This document shows, one piece after another, positions 24,206 through 32,462 of a stretch of DNA of 64,000 nt (its first letter is position 1; the number at the start of each line of letters is the position of its first letter). Source of the DNA: Flavilitoribacter sp020436695 (GTDB lineage Bacteria > Bacteroidota > Bacteroidia > Chitinophagales > Saprospiraceae); contig JAWKLQ010000002.1 of assembly GCA_041392665.1 (NCBI GenBank), positions 415,853 to 479,852 of the forward strand, given 5' to 3'. The position numbers and the translations under genes are program-made. The notes below the pieces were generated by a model, which was not told the DNA's origin, did no database searches, and was given only the letters and a program-made list of their open reading frames with translations.

Positions 24206-25765
24206 TTATTTATATAAAAAAAATTCAACCCGGCGATTCCGGGCTTGCCCTCTCGGCAGCATAACGCCAGAGGAAAGTGGTTTGGCCCCCAGCCCCTGAA
24301 AACTGATCCGGTTTTCATCTATGCCCTGCTCTACCAGATAGCGGTAACAGCGCCGGGCCCGGGCCCGGGATAAAGAAAGACTGGTTTGTGCGTTTCCTTC
24401 ATTATCGGTAAAACCATTGACATCCAGCTTATACTCGCGATTTTCTTCCATGAATTCGACAATCTGATCCAATAGCTCGTAACGAGCAATATCATCACTC
24501 CCCAATTCAAATAACAGGTATTGGCGATTGAACTCTGCTGCCGCATCTTCAGGAAAGACCACCTCCGGGCAGCCGTTGTGTGTATATACACCAAAAAGCG
24601 TAGGACAGGCATCACGGCTATCTTCAATACCGTCGCCGTCCGTATCCGGACAGCCGCCAAAAATGGACAGACCGAAATCGTCCGGGCAGTGATCGTCCTC
24701 ATCCAGTATACCATCCTGATCGCGATCGACAACCGGACACCCTTCCCGTTCCGGCGGTCCGGCCTGATCCGGGCAACGATCCCGGTAATCTTCAATACCG
24801 TCCTGATCCCGGTCTTCAATCGGGCAACCACCGCGCTGAAAAGAACCGTATCGATCCGGACACAGGTCATCCTTATCGGCAATACCGTCACCATCAGTGT
24901 CCGGGCAGCCGTTCAGGCTGATCTTTCCGGGAATCGAAGCACACATATCTATTCCATCGTGTATGCCGTCCCGGTCCGAATCCGGACAACCCTGGGTTTC
25001 CGGTAAGCCCGGGCTATTCGGGCACATATCCTTCGAATTGGGTATCCCATCCCGGTCCGTATCCGACTCAGGCACAAAATCGTACTGTATACGCAATCCC
25101 GCCCGGGTAAACCAGTCTCGCTTGTTAGGGTTACCGGCAAAACTCACCCCATCCAGAAAATCCGTCCCGGTGGGATGAACCGCACCGGTTAGTCCTATGG
25201 TCCAGCGATCCATCACTCGCCAGTCGACACCTACCCCAAGGTCCAGACTGGCAGCCGATTTGGCGTACTTAGCCGAGTTATCCTTGGCAATAGCCTCTTC
25301 CAGTTCCGGATTACGGGTAAAATCAAAATAGGTATCAGGATCATAGATCAGCAAACCGCCACCGAACGCGATGTAAGGTGATATCAGCTTACGACCATCG
25401 CCGGCCAGCTTATCCAGCGGATGATATTCCAGCGTAGTACTCCAATTTGTAATAGGCGAGGAAAAATGGGCCAGGCGATCGCCACGCGGCCAGTCTTCGG
25501 TTTCGAAGTATGCATCATTACCACTGATCTGTCCGTGGTAAAGACTGGATTTGAGCGCCAGGACCTTCCCGAGCTGATACTGGATGCCGATGCCACCGAC
25601 CGGATGCCAGTTACGGGAATAGAAAGGTTGATCTGCCAGGTCTCCCATATAGGCCGAAGGCCCAAAAAAGAAGTCCAGCCGCCAGGGAGACGTCTGGGCC
25701 GTTGTTTGCAGCGAGAAGCATAAAGCAGATACCAAAAGGGAAAAAAATAAGCGATCCATATACAT
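24206..25765 (-). CDS. OmpA-family protein with beta-barrel and six TSP3 repeats (divergent paralogue)
   Basis: This is the most divergent of the tandem set at 519 residues. After the signal peptide (ending TTAQ) the barrel runs to about residue 230 and keeps the GNPNKRDW motif near its end. It has six TSP3 repeats (DTDRDGIPN, DSDRDGIHD, and so on, each with CP...GCP). The OmpA domain has NGFTDNEGN in place of GHTDxxGD and ends NRRVEF. The start is preceded by a near-consensus minus-strand -7 box (TATCTTTC). Role presumably structural, as for its neighbours; the altered peptidoglycan motif may change wall binding. Confidence 0.86.
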   Translation of the reverse strand: MYMDRLFFSLLVSALCFSLQTTAQTSPWRLDFFFGPSAYMGDLADQPFYSRNWHPVGGIGIQYQLGKVLALKSSLYHGQISGNDAYFETEDWPRGDRLAHFSSPITNWSTTLEYHPLDKLAGDGRKLISPYIAFGGGLLIYDPDTYFDFTRNPELEEAIAKDNSAKYAKSAASLDLGVGVDWRVMDRWTIGLTGAVHPTGTDFLDGVSFAGNPNKRDWFTRAGLRIQYDFVPESDTDRDGIPNSKDMCPNSPGLPETQGCPDSDRDGIHDGIDMCASIPGKISLNGCPDTDGDGIADKDDLCPDRYGSFQRGGCPIEDRDQDGIEDYRDRCPDQAGPPEREGCPVVDRDQDGILDEDDHCPDDFGLSIFGGCPDTDGDGIEDSRDACPTLFGVYTHNGCPEVVFPEDAAAEFNRQYLLFELGSDDIARYELLDQIVEFMEENREYKLDVNGFTDNEGNAQTSLSLSRARARRCYRYLVEQGIDENRISFQGLGAKPLSSGVMLPRGQARNRRVEFFLYK

Positions 25766-25832
25766 CGTATCCCCCCAATTAGGTCCGAAAGATACGACTT
25801 TTGCATCTATTCGCTAGGGGAGTACCCCACTT

Positions 25833-26222
25833 CTAGAAGAATATCCAGCTCGATAAAGTGTTAAATATGGCTAATACCACCGCCAGCAACAGTGCCCAGC
25901 TGAAAGATCTGATCGAAAAACCCTTCATAAAATAATCCGCCACTTTAAGTACGATCGCGTCCACAACTACGCTAAAAAGACCAAGAGTGATCCAACGTAA
26001 TGGCGTAGAAACAAAGTCGAGAACGGCTCCCAGGGTGCTGTTCAATACCGCCAGGACAACAGCGAGCAGGATCGCCCGGGTAAAGTCTGAGATGGTCACG
26101 CCCTCCAGAATATAGGCAGCAGCCATCAGGGCTACCGCATTAATAAGGATGTGAATAATCCAGGTGCCCAGGCCTAATCCGGCCTGGTTGACGGAAGCGT
26201 CGAGAAAGAGTGTGAGGTCCAT
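25833..26222 (-). CDS. small four-TM membrane protein of the YvlD / phage-holin-IV family
   Basis: A 129-residue protein made of four hydrophobic segments at about residues 20-42, 49-70, 76-95 and 107-128. Features such as an ILEGVTISDF-like segment and NSTLGAVL followed by LRWITLGLFSVVVDAIVL are typical of the Pfam family named mycobacteriophage holin superfamily IV (B. subtilis YvlD). Despite the family name there is no phage context here. Probably an envelope stress or membrane protein. Confidence 0.8.
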   Translation of the reverse strand: MDLTLFLDASVNQAGLGLGTWIIHILINAVALMAAAYILEGVTISDFTRAILLAVVLAVLNSTLGAVLDFVSTPLRWITLGLFSVVVDAIVLKVADYFMKGFSIRSFSWALLLAVVLAIFNTLSSWIFF

Positions 26223-26282
26223 GCTATAAGTGATTTTCCATTAAAACCATCAATGTTTATCTGAGGTTGGGAATCGCCTGCA

Positions 26283-26591
26283 TTATTCGCGCATCTGCAG
26301 TTCATGCACTTTTTCCTGCAGCCGCTTATTTTCCGCTTCCAGGTCATGGATACGCTCTTCCAACTGCTCGATCTTTTGCCGCAGGTCATAACTGTCATCA
26401 CCGGATACGGTAGTATGATCATCTGCCTCTTCCCGTACGATATGGTTCTCTTCAATCCCCAGTTTATCCTTAATCAGCTTGATCGGATCTTGTCCGTTGT
26501 AATAGGCAGCCCCCAGGTAGGCCAGCGGCACGATAAACAACATCGCCACTAAAAACCGGGCGAAAGGCGTTGATTTCAATCTTCTTGCCAT
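26283..26591 (-). CDS. small membrane-anchored coiled-coil protein
   Basis: This 102-residue protein was not recognised as a named family. A basic N-terminus (MARRLK) is followed by one transmembrane segment at about 13-31, an acidic linker, and a strongly heptad-patterned coiled coil from about residue 68 to the end (QKIEQLEERIHDLEAE pattern). The orientation is probably N-in with the coiled coil outside. It precedes the YvlD-like gene by 60 bases on the same strand and may be co-transcribed with it. Confidence 0.7.
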   Translation of the reverse strand: MARRLKSTPFARFLVAMLFIVPLAYLGAAYYNGQDPIKLIKDKLGIEENHIVREEADDHTTVSGDDSYDLRQKIEQLEERIHDLEAENKRLQEKVHELQMRE

Positions 26592-26709
26592 GATTGTAAT
26601 TTTTCATCTTTTGATACTTCAAATGTAAATCTTTTCGCTCCCGGATGACCAATATAATCTACCGGCGTAGACAAAAGTACGATGAGGTGGAGGATTACGG
26701 CGAACGTCA

Positions 26710-27219
26710 TCACTGTTGTCCGCCGGCCTGTGTAAACACCCGCTCGTAAAATTTAAACCCATTGGGAGTCATCTTGTTGGCGTAGGTGCGCTGCCCGTTC
26801 TCCAACCAGACGTAGTACACACAGTTTTCGGTAAAGTACAATTCTGCCTGTATGAGTTCCTGCCCTTTCGACTGGAAGAAAAGGCTGCCGATCGGTTGGC
26901 ACGCGGGATCAATCCCCGGAACGTCCGCCGAAACGTTACTGAGTGTGGCTTTAATGCTGGCATTATCCGACTGGTTCATCGAAAAATTAGTGTAGTAGAA
27001 TACAAAATCGATATAGTCTACATTGTTATACAGCGCCACCATGCGTTCGGGCGGCAGACTAGGATAAGGTTTATCCAGTTCGGGAGCAGTAGGATCAGAA
27101 GTACCGGCCGCTTCAGTCGTTTCGGTCGTATTAGCGGTCTGTCCGGTATCTCCCTGATTTTGACAACTGTAAGCGATGCTGATCAGGGACAGCAGCAGGT
27201 AGAGGCTTGTTTTTTTCAT
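26710..27219 (-). CDS. hypothetical lipoprotein
   Basis: From the ATG at 27219 the product has 169 residues: signal sequence, lipobox SIAYSC with Cys19, then a Thr/Glu/Ala-rich linker and a globular domain from about residue 50 with PPERMVALYNNVDYIDFVFYY. A longer reading starts 44 codons upstream with no signal character and is rejected. The domain is not recognised. Two Cys in the mature part (DPACQP and ENCVYY) could form a disulfide. No functional clue from neighbours. Confidence 0.7.
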   Translation of the reverse strand: MKKTSLYLLLSLISIAYSCQNQGDTGQTANTTETTEAAGTSDPTAPELDKPYPSLPPERMVALYNNVDYIDFVFYYTNFSMNQSDNASIKATLSNVSADVPGIDPACQPIGSLFFQSKGQELIQAELYFTENCVYYVWLENGQRTYANKMTPNGFKFYERVFTQAGGQQ

Positions 27220-27406
27220 TATGATCATTAAACTTAAATGAGTGTATGTACATTGACAATAGAATTCTATTACACAAAGATCAAGCGGACGGATTCTCCA
27301 ACCTACGATTCGATGTAACAATGGAGCAATGAAGCAATCCAACATGAGCAATGTTAACTAATTTACTTCACGGTGTAAGGTAATATATACCACTAACCCC
27401 ACGATA

Positions 27407-27994
27407 TCACAGCGCATACACCAACCGGATCGCCACATTGCGCCCCAGCAGCGTCTTTCCTTCCTGTGTTTCCAGATCGACCAGGGCCCGTTGCCAACGC
27501 ACATTGACACCCCACCGTTCGTGAAAATAGTAAGTGGCACCAACGATCCAGAAATAGAGATCATCCCGGTAGGTTTCGGTATCGGTCAAATCCTCACCAA
27601 TTGGTGACTCGGCGCTGTAACTGATCAGTCGTGCATAAGAGAATCCCGTACTAACGTGAAATTTCCAGTCTTTAAAACTGATCATTACCGGAGCTTCCAC
27701 CAGATTGAGACGGATGTTATTGTACAGACCATAGTACAGATCGTCCCGCGTCCGGTGACTCCCCTGTTGGGCAAAGAGCATCTCCAGGCTGAGTTGCCAG
27801 CGGTCACTCAACACCGCGGCCACTTTTGCCCCGGCGTTCAACCCTATTTTATTGAAGCCGCTGAGATCGTCTCCATCCAGCTGGGCCAGATTGAAGCCAC
27901 CGATCAGCGATCCTTTAAACCGTTGGGCCGAAGTACTTGTTAAACTCCCGGTTGATAGTATCAGTATTAGGAGGAATACCTTCCAAATTTGCAT
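27407..27994 (-). CDS. PorT-type outer-membrane beta-barrel protein
   Basis: This 195-residue protein has a signal peptide ending STSAQ near residue 24 and a barrel-like mature part with FKGSLIGGFNLAQLDGD at the start, which is the usual N-terminal pattern of the PorT/outer membrane beta-barrel family. It includes EMLFAQQGS and a closing strand RNVAIRLVYAL. Shorter than its cousin at 16470. It stands alone on the minus strand, divergent from the small acidic protein at 28099. Function unknown. Confidence 0.82.
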   Translation of the reverse strand: MQIWKVFLLILILSTGSLTSTSAQRFKGSLIGGFNLAQLDGDDLSGFNKIGLNAGAKVAAVLSDRWQLSLEMLFAQQGSHRTRDDLYYGLYNNIRLNLVEAPVMISFKDWKFHVSTGFSYARLISYSAESPIGEDLTDTETYRDDLYFWIVGATYYFHERWGVNVRWQRALVDLETQEGKTLLGRNVAIRLVYAL

Positions 27995-28098
27995 AGTTTT
28001 GCCTTTTTTGTGGAAACAATAGGACAGCCTGGTAAATAACGTGATCCCTAATCCTTTCGCCGTCTACCGTTAACCGTCAAACAAAGTTAGCCAGAGCC

Positions 28099-28449
28099 AT
28101 GCTTAAATATACACGACATAGTCTGAAAAAATTAGAATCCCTCATGGGGGAGCTGGAATATACCGTTCGTTATGAAAAAGGGAACTTCAACTCCGGCTAC
28201 TGCATCGTAGAAAATAAAAAGATCGCGGTCATCAACAAGTTCTTTGATGTGGAAGGACGCATGAACTGCCTGCTGGATATTTTGCAGAATCTGGAATTTG
28301 AAGCCGAGCAGTTGAGTGAAGTATCTCAGAAGTTACTCAAGAAAATCGAACAATCCGATAATAATGATGACGACGAAGAGGAAGAAGAACCGGAAGAGAA
28401 CACGCAAGATAATGAACAGGAGGAAGTAACTTCTTCCGGGGAGGAGTGA
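28099..28449 (+). CDS. small conserved hypothetical protein with acidic tail
   Basis: This is a 116-residue cytosolic protein. Residues 1-85 form a compact alpha/beta domain (ESLMGELEYTVRYEKGNF, then CIVENKKIAVINKFFDVEGR), followed by a low-complexity Asp/Glu tail. The N-terminal part looks like a small Bacteroidota protein often found near metallo-beta-lactamase-fold hydrolases, as here where one follows 113 bases downstream. No motif indicates a reaction. Confidence 0.65.
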   Translation: MLKYTRHSLKKLESLMGELEYTVRYEKGNFNSGYCIVENKKIAVINKFFDVEGRMNCLLDILQNLEFEAEQLSEVSQKLLKKIEQSDNNDDDEEEEEPEENTQDNEQEEVTSSGEE

Positions 28450-28562
28450 AGTGCTCCCGGAATACACAATGATCTGAGCTAATTTGGGACCCTGTTCAGC
28501 GTTCATCTTCGAATCGGCAAATGAAGATCTAAACATATACTTACCAGCAAAAGGGGGAAACG

Positions 28563-29354
28563 TTGACAGCACAAGATTTTACGATAACTTTTCTGGGTAC
28601 GGGTACCTCACAGGGCGTACCGGTCATCGGATGTACCTGTGAAGTATGCCGGTCGGATGATCCGCACGACAAACGACTGCGTACGTCGATCCTGATCTCC
28701 AGTGAAAGCACCAACATTGTGATCGATTGCGGTCCGGATTTCCGGCAACAAATGCTCCGGGAAAATGTGGATCACCTGGAAGCGGTTGTACTCACCCATG
28801 AGCATAACGACCACATCATCGGTATGGATGACGTGCGCCCTTTTAACTTCCAGAAACGCGAAGATATGCCGGTTTATGCCAGCGACAGGGTTGCCAAAGA
28901 ACTGCACACCCGCTTCGCCTACGTTTTTGCCGAAAACCCTTATCCCGGCGCCCCCATGCTCAAGTTACATCACATTTCCAGGGCTACCGGTTTCACCATT
29001 CACGATCTGGAACTGACTCCCATTGAGGTGCAACACGGAAGCATTCCCGTGCTCGGTTTTCGTATCGGTCCCTTCACTTACATCACCGATATGAAGAACA
29101 TAAGCGATCAGGAAAAAGAAAAGGTAAAAGGAAGCAGGTATCTGGTGGTGAATGCGCTGCACCATCAGGAGCACCATTCACATCTCAATCTACGGGAAGC
29201 ACTGGCCTTCATCAGGGAGATTGCCCCAGAACGGGCATTGCTCACCCATATGAGTCACCGGATGGGAATACACCAGGAAGTCAACCGAACCTTACCGGCA
29301 GGGGTGGAATTGGCTTATGACGGACTTATTTTAGGAATGAGGAATGAGGAATGA
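28563..29354 (+). CDS. metallo-beta-lactamase-fold hydrolase (PhnP-like)
   Basis: This 263-residue protein has the binuclear metal motif THEHNDH (HxHxDH) followed by GMDD, and an N-terminal FLGTGTSQGVP segment. Together these are typical of the PhnP/RNase Z-like branch acting on phosphodiesters such as cyclic ribose phosphates. CTCEVC near residue 20 is also common in this branch. The start is a TTG at 28563 with a purine-rich AAGGGGGAAA just upstream, as no in-frame ATG is available at the conserved N-terminus. Its last codons come from a repeated GGAATGA word. Substrate unproven. Confidence 0.85.
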   Translation: MTAQDFTITFLGTGTSQGVPVIGCTCEVCRSDDPHDKRLRTSILISSESTNIVIDCGPDFRQQMLRENVDHLEAVVLTHEHNDHIIGMDDVRPFNFQKREDMPVYASDRVAKELHTRFAYVFAENPYPGAPMLKLHHISRATGFTIHDLELTPIEVQHGSIPVLGFRIGPFTYITDMKNISDQEKEKVKGSRYLVVNALHHQEHHSHLNLREALAFIREIAPERALLTHMSHRMGIHQEVNRTLPAGVELAYDGLILGMRNEE

Positions 29355-29512
29355 GAGGATAAGTTCAAAGCAGATTTCAGGAATCCGGCAAAGGCCATCT
29401 TCAGCAACTGAATACTGGTTACAACGCTGCTCCTGCTCAGGTTAGACATCCCTAAGCATATAAATTTGCAGGCTTTTACCGAGCACCCGATACCCAGTGC
29501 CCAGCACCAAAA

Positions 29513-29830
29513 CTACATATTACACTGACAGTTCTCCAGACATTCGATGATCAGGGAAACATCCCTTTCCTTGAGGGAGTAATACATGCTGCGGCCTTCT
29601 CTTTTGACGGAGAGTAAACCTTTGAGCCGCATATTTTGCAGATGATGAGAACATAGCGATTGCTCACTGTCCAGCATTTCACAGATCTCGCCAACGGAAA
29701 GGCGAGGGTATTTTTCCAACAGGTGAACGATGCCCAGGCGCAAAGGATGTGCAACCGTTTTCAGGATATAAGCAATCCTTTCCAGTTTCTCGGCTTCGTC
29801 CTTGTTAAGTATTCCAGCTTTAATATCCAT
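29513..29830 (-). CDS. ArsR-family winged-helix transcriptional regulator
   Basis: From the ATG at 29830 this is a 105-residue repressor-like protein. The core has AHPLRLGIVHLLE, the recognition helix QSLCSHHLQNMRLKGLL and a wing with KREGRSMYYSL, the classical ArsR/SmtB layout. Cys residues in the recognition helix (QSLCSHH) and at the C-terminus (CQCNM) could sense metals or reactive sulfur. It is divergent from the sensor kinase gene with a 347 bp gap. No adjacent efflux or sulfur gene identifies its target. Confidence 0.88.
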   Translation of the reverse strand: MDIKAGILNKDEAEKLERIAYILKTVAHPLRLGIVHLLEKYPRLSVGEICEMLDSEQSLCSHHLQNMRLKGLLSVKREGRSMYYSLKERDVSLIIECLENCQCNM

Positions 29831-30177
29831 GCTAACAAAGGTAATAATACATTTCCGACCTACCAATTGACAGGACTTACTTTATTAAAGTGTATTAAAT
29901 GGTAAAAAGTTTCATGCTTTTCCTCCCATATCCACGTATTCCAACGTAGAATGATCTCTTTTTACACAATCAGAACTCCAAAAAATGTGTTATAGGAGTG
30001 TAAGTTATCAGTCATCTTACTCCAAACAGACGCTATAAAATCCAGCATTAGCTAAACAAATCTGATCACTAATCAGGCAGGTAACTGAAAACTTGAATAT
30101 TATTTAGTGTTTTGGCCGATATTTACCGGCCGCTTGTTTACCTTTCCGTTTGAACGGAGGAGTAGCACGAATCATTT
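29831..30177. other. 347 bp gap between divergent arsR-like and kinase genes
   Basis: It should hold both promoters. A TACCTTTC at 30138-30145 is a weak -7 candidate for the kinase. A GGAGGAG word 15 bases before the kinase ATG is a possible ribosome-binding site. No other gene or repeat is visible. Confidence 0.4.
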
Positions 30178-31440
30178 ATGAATATTTACGGTCAAAAATC
30201 AGGTTGGCGGATCCACTTAGCCATATTTGGACTGGTCATTGTTGCCATTTCTCTCTATTTCACCAATCACCTGGCTCGTGAACTACGTATCTCCGAGCGT
30301 CAGCAGGCCGAAAACGTAGCCAATTGCTATCTGGCCATATCAGATGTCGACGATGAAGATCCCTACGGAGACCTCACCTTTTTTATAAATGTGATCAGTT
30401 CCAACAAGACCATCCCCATCATCATCACGGACGAACGCGATAAAATTATCTGGACCAAGAATTTCGGAGAAGAGATCGATAAAGAGACCGAGGAGCACAG
30501 CAACGGCGGCGACCCAATGAGCGAAGCCACTATGAAGTATTTACAAAATGAAGTACAGAAGCTCCGGGCTGACGGGTTCACTCCGGTAGATGCTGCCGGC
30601 AATCTCATCTTCTACAAAGAATCGAAGGTAATGACCCAACTGCGGTATTTTCCCTTTGTTCAGTTTCTGCTGATCGCCGCATTTATCCTGTTCGGTTACA
30701 TGGGTATTAATGCGGCCCGGAGAAGCGAGCAGAACCGCGTGTGGGTAGGTATGGCCAAAGAGACGGCCCACCAGTTGGGTACGCCCATATCGGCTATTAT
30801 TGCCTGGATGGAACACCTCAAACTGATCCGGGAAAACGATCAGGACGTTCTCGGGGTTGTGGACGAATTGGGTAAGGATATCCGCCGGCTGGAACTGGTA
30901 GCGGAACGCTTCTCCAAGATCGGGTCCGAACCAAAACTAGAAGCCATCAATGTCTATCATGAGCTCGATATCTGTCGGTCCTACATGGAGATTCGTGCTC
31001 CCCGCAAGGTGAGTTTTGAATTTCCGGATGCTGACGCCAAGGTATTATTTGTCGATATCAATCCGCCCCTGTTCGACTGGGTGATCGAGAACCTGCTTCG
31101 CAATGCCCTGGACGCCATGGAAGGCAAGGGTCAGATCAGCGCCGAGATCTTCGAAGAGGGTGATTTTATAAATATCGACCTCACAGATACCGGTAAAGGT
31201 ATTCCTTCCGGTAAATTCAAAACCGTTTTCCAGCCCGGCTTTACCACCAAGAAACGGGGTTGGGGGCTTGGGCTTTCCCTTGCCAAACGGATCATTGAAG
31301 AATATCACCGGGGCAAGATCTTCGTCAAGAAATCTGCTCCAGGCGAAGGTACTACTTTCTCCATCCGCCTGCCGAAGAGTAAGAATATCCCTGCTCAGCG
31401 CAAAAATGTACAGGGTCCCGAAGCGGTTACTGTAGAATGA
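30178..31440 (+). CDS. sensor histidine kinase
   Basis: This 420-residue membrane kinase has TM1 at about 13-30, a sensor domain of about 120 residues, TM2 at about 158-178, a HisKA-like region with His198 in AKETAHQLGTPISA, then HATPase motifs: N box ENLLRNALDAME, G1 DTGKGIP and G2 WGLGLSLAKRI. The ETAHQLGTP form of the H-box is typical for a Bacteroidota group of kinases lacking a nearby response regulator, and indeed none is encoded adjacent here. The signal sensed and the partner are unknown. Confidence 0.92.
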   Translation: MNIYGQKSGWRIHLAIFGLVIVAISLYFTNHLARELRISERQQAENVANCYLAISDVDDEDPYGDLTFFINVISSNKTIPIIITDERDKIIWTKNFGEEIDKETEEHSNGGDPMSEATMKYLQNEVQKLRADGFTPVDAAGNLIFYKESKVMTQLRYFPFVQFLLIAAFILFGYMGINAARRSEQNRVWVGMAKETAHQLGTPISAIIAWMEHLKLIRENDQDVLGVVDELGKDIRRLELVAERFSKIGSEPKLEAINVYHELDICRSYMEIRAPRKVSFEFPDADAKVLFVDINPPLFDWVIENLLRNALDAMEGKGQISAEIFEEGDFINIDLTDTGKGIPSGKFKTVFQPGFTTKKRGWGLGLSLAKRIIEEYHRGKIFVKKSAPGEGTTFSIRLPKSKNIPAQRKNVQGPEAVTVE

Positions 31441-31571
31441 TGCTCAACTTTGCAAGGCTGAGAGGTTGAGAAAGAGAAAAAGGAGACGAATGTGATGATG
31501 CGTGCTATGTGATCTCCATGTTGTACGAGCTACGGTAAACCAAATCAGGAAGCTGAAGTAGTTCCCCATCT

Positions 31572-31615
31572 GCACAAATCACGAGCAGGATTTTCAAACC
31601 TACCGATACCAGCAC
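31572..31615 (-). repeat. copy of the 44 nt CTCGTG-centred intergenic repeat (inverted)
   Basis: Read on the minus strand it aligns gap-free with the copies at 6965 and 8298, sharing GTG.TGGTA, TTGAAAA and GCTCGTG.TT.TTGC. It is in the gap upstream of ribA. Confidence 0.55.
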
Positions 31616-31683
31616 CCAGCACAGCATCGTAACATTACAGCATCACAACATCAACAAATTAGGCAGAAAGCAAAAATCCATTG

Positions 31684-31691
31684 TACTTTTG
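31684..31691 (+). promoter_or_regulatory. -7 element of the ribA promoter
   Basis: TACTTTTG matches TAnnTTTG exactly. No clear -33 TTTG was found at the expected distance. It supports a transcript start near 31697, upstream of the alternative TTG and GTG start codons of ribA. Confidence 0.45.
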
Positions 31692-31760
31692 CAACTTTAA
31701 CCGCTTCCCAGGCATTTGTATGCTTGTAAGCGACATTGCAATTCACGAAAGATCTTCCTG

Positions 31761-32462
31761 GTGAAGTCAATCGAAGCATCAAATAAAGTTGTTGATATAA
31801 AAAAGCAGGCAGAAGCATCCATTCCTACTCCCTGGGGCGTTTTCAATATGATCGCGTTTTCGGGGAGGGAAGACGACTGGATGCCACATCTGGCAATGGT
31901 CCACGAAAATTTTGACCCTTCCCAGCCTGTGCTCACCCGCATCCATTCGGAATGTATCACCGGGGATCTGTTCGGTTCGGCCCGCTGCGAATGTGGCGAA
32001 CAGCTCCATAAATCGATGGAACTTACCGCTCAGGCGGGCGGTATTGTTTTGTATCTCCGACAGGAAGGACGGGGCATTGGTATTATCAACAAACTGAAGG
32101 CATACAATCTGCAGGACCTGGGTTACAATACCATCGAGGCCAATCTGCAACTCCACCTGCCGATCGATGCCCGCAGTTATGAAGTGGCCGTACAGATGCT
32201 ACAGTCAGTCGGGGTAAGCAAAATCCGCCTGCTCACCAACAATCCGGAAAAGATAGAGGCCATTGACCAGTCACCGGTGGAAGTAGTTGAGCGTATATCG
32301 CTGGTGATCGATCCCAGGCCTGAGAATGTAGAGTATCTGCGCACCAAGCAACGGGATATGGGACATTTTATTGAGGTGAGAGATGAGGAAGTGAGAGGTG
32401 AGGAAGTGGAGGGTGAGCAGATCAGCAGGAACGAGGAACCAACACCTAATGGAAAACGATAA
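31761..32462 (+). CDS. ribA: GTP cyclohydrolase II
   Basis: This enzyme opens GTP to a 2,5-diaminopyrimidine, the first step of riboflavin synthesis. Zinc ligands are the three Cys in SECITGD and ARCECGE, and the LRQEGRGIG segment holds the catalytic Arg region. There is no in-frame ATG before the conserved core, so the start is non-canonical: GTG at 31761 (taken here) or TTG at 31716. The protein lacks the fused DHBP synthase domain of RibBA. Its C-terminal extension (EVRDEEVRGEEVEGEQ) is encoded by three tandem 15-base units at 32376-32420, unlike any normal RibA tail. The stop overlaps the next gene by 14 bases. Confidence 0.88.
   Translation: MKSIEASNKVVDIKKQAEASIPTPWGVFNMIAFSGREDDWMPHLAMVHENFDPSQPVLTRIHSECITGDLFGSARCECGEQLHKSMELTAQAGGIVLYLRQEGRGIGIINKLKAYNLQDLGYNTIEANLQLHLPIDARSYEVAVQMLQSVGVSKIRLLTNNPEKIEAIDQSPVEVVERISLVIDPRPENVEYLRTKQRDMGHFIEVRDEEVRGEEVEGEQISRNEEPTPNGKR
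32376..32420 (+). repeat. three tandem 15 bp units within the ribA 3' end
   Basis: Units of the form GTGAGAG(A/G)TGAGGAA repeat at 32376-32390, 32391-32405 and, more degenerate, 32406-32420. The words are the same as in intergenic hairpin repeats such as 13475-13540, suggesting that intergenic-type sequence became coding. Confidence 0.6.

Larger units (their letters stand above)
31441..31715. other. 275 bp gap before ribA with repeat words
   Basis: It contains the reverse-strand copy of the 44 nt repeat (31572-31615), CAGCACCCAGCAC words and an ACATTACAGCATCACAACATC run that resembles the right end of the gap at 8530-8565, and finally the ribA promoter. Confidence 0.45.

Noticed and set aside
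25833..26222. Phage holin, implying a prophage remnant
   Set aside because: The family (YvlD / holin superfamily IV) is mostly chromosomal membrane proteins; no lysin, tail or integrase gene lies nearby.
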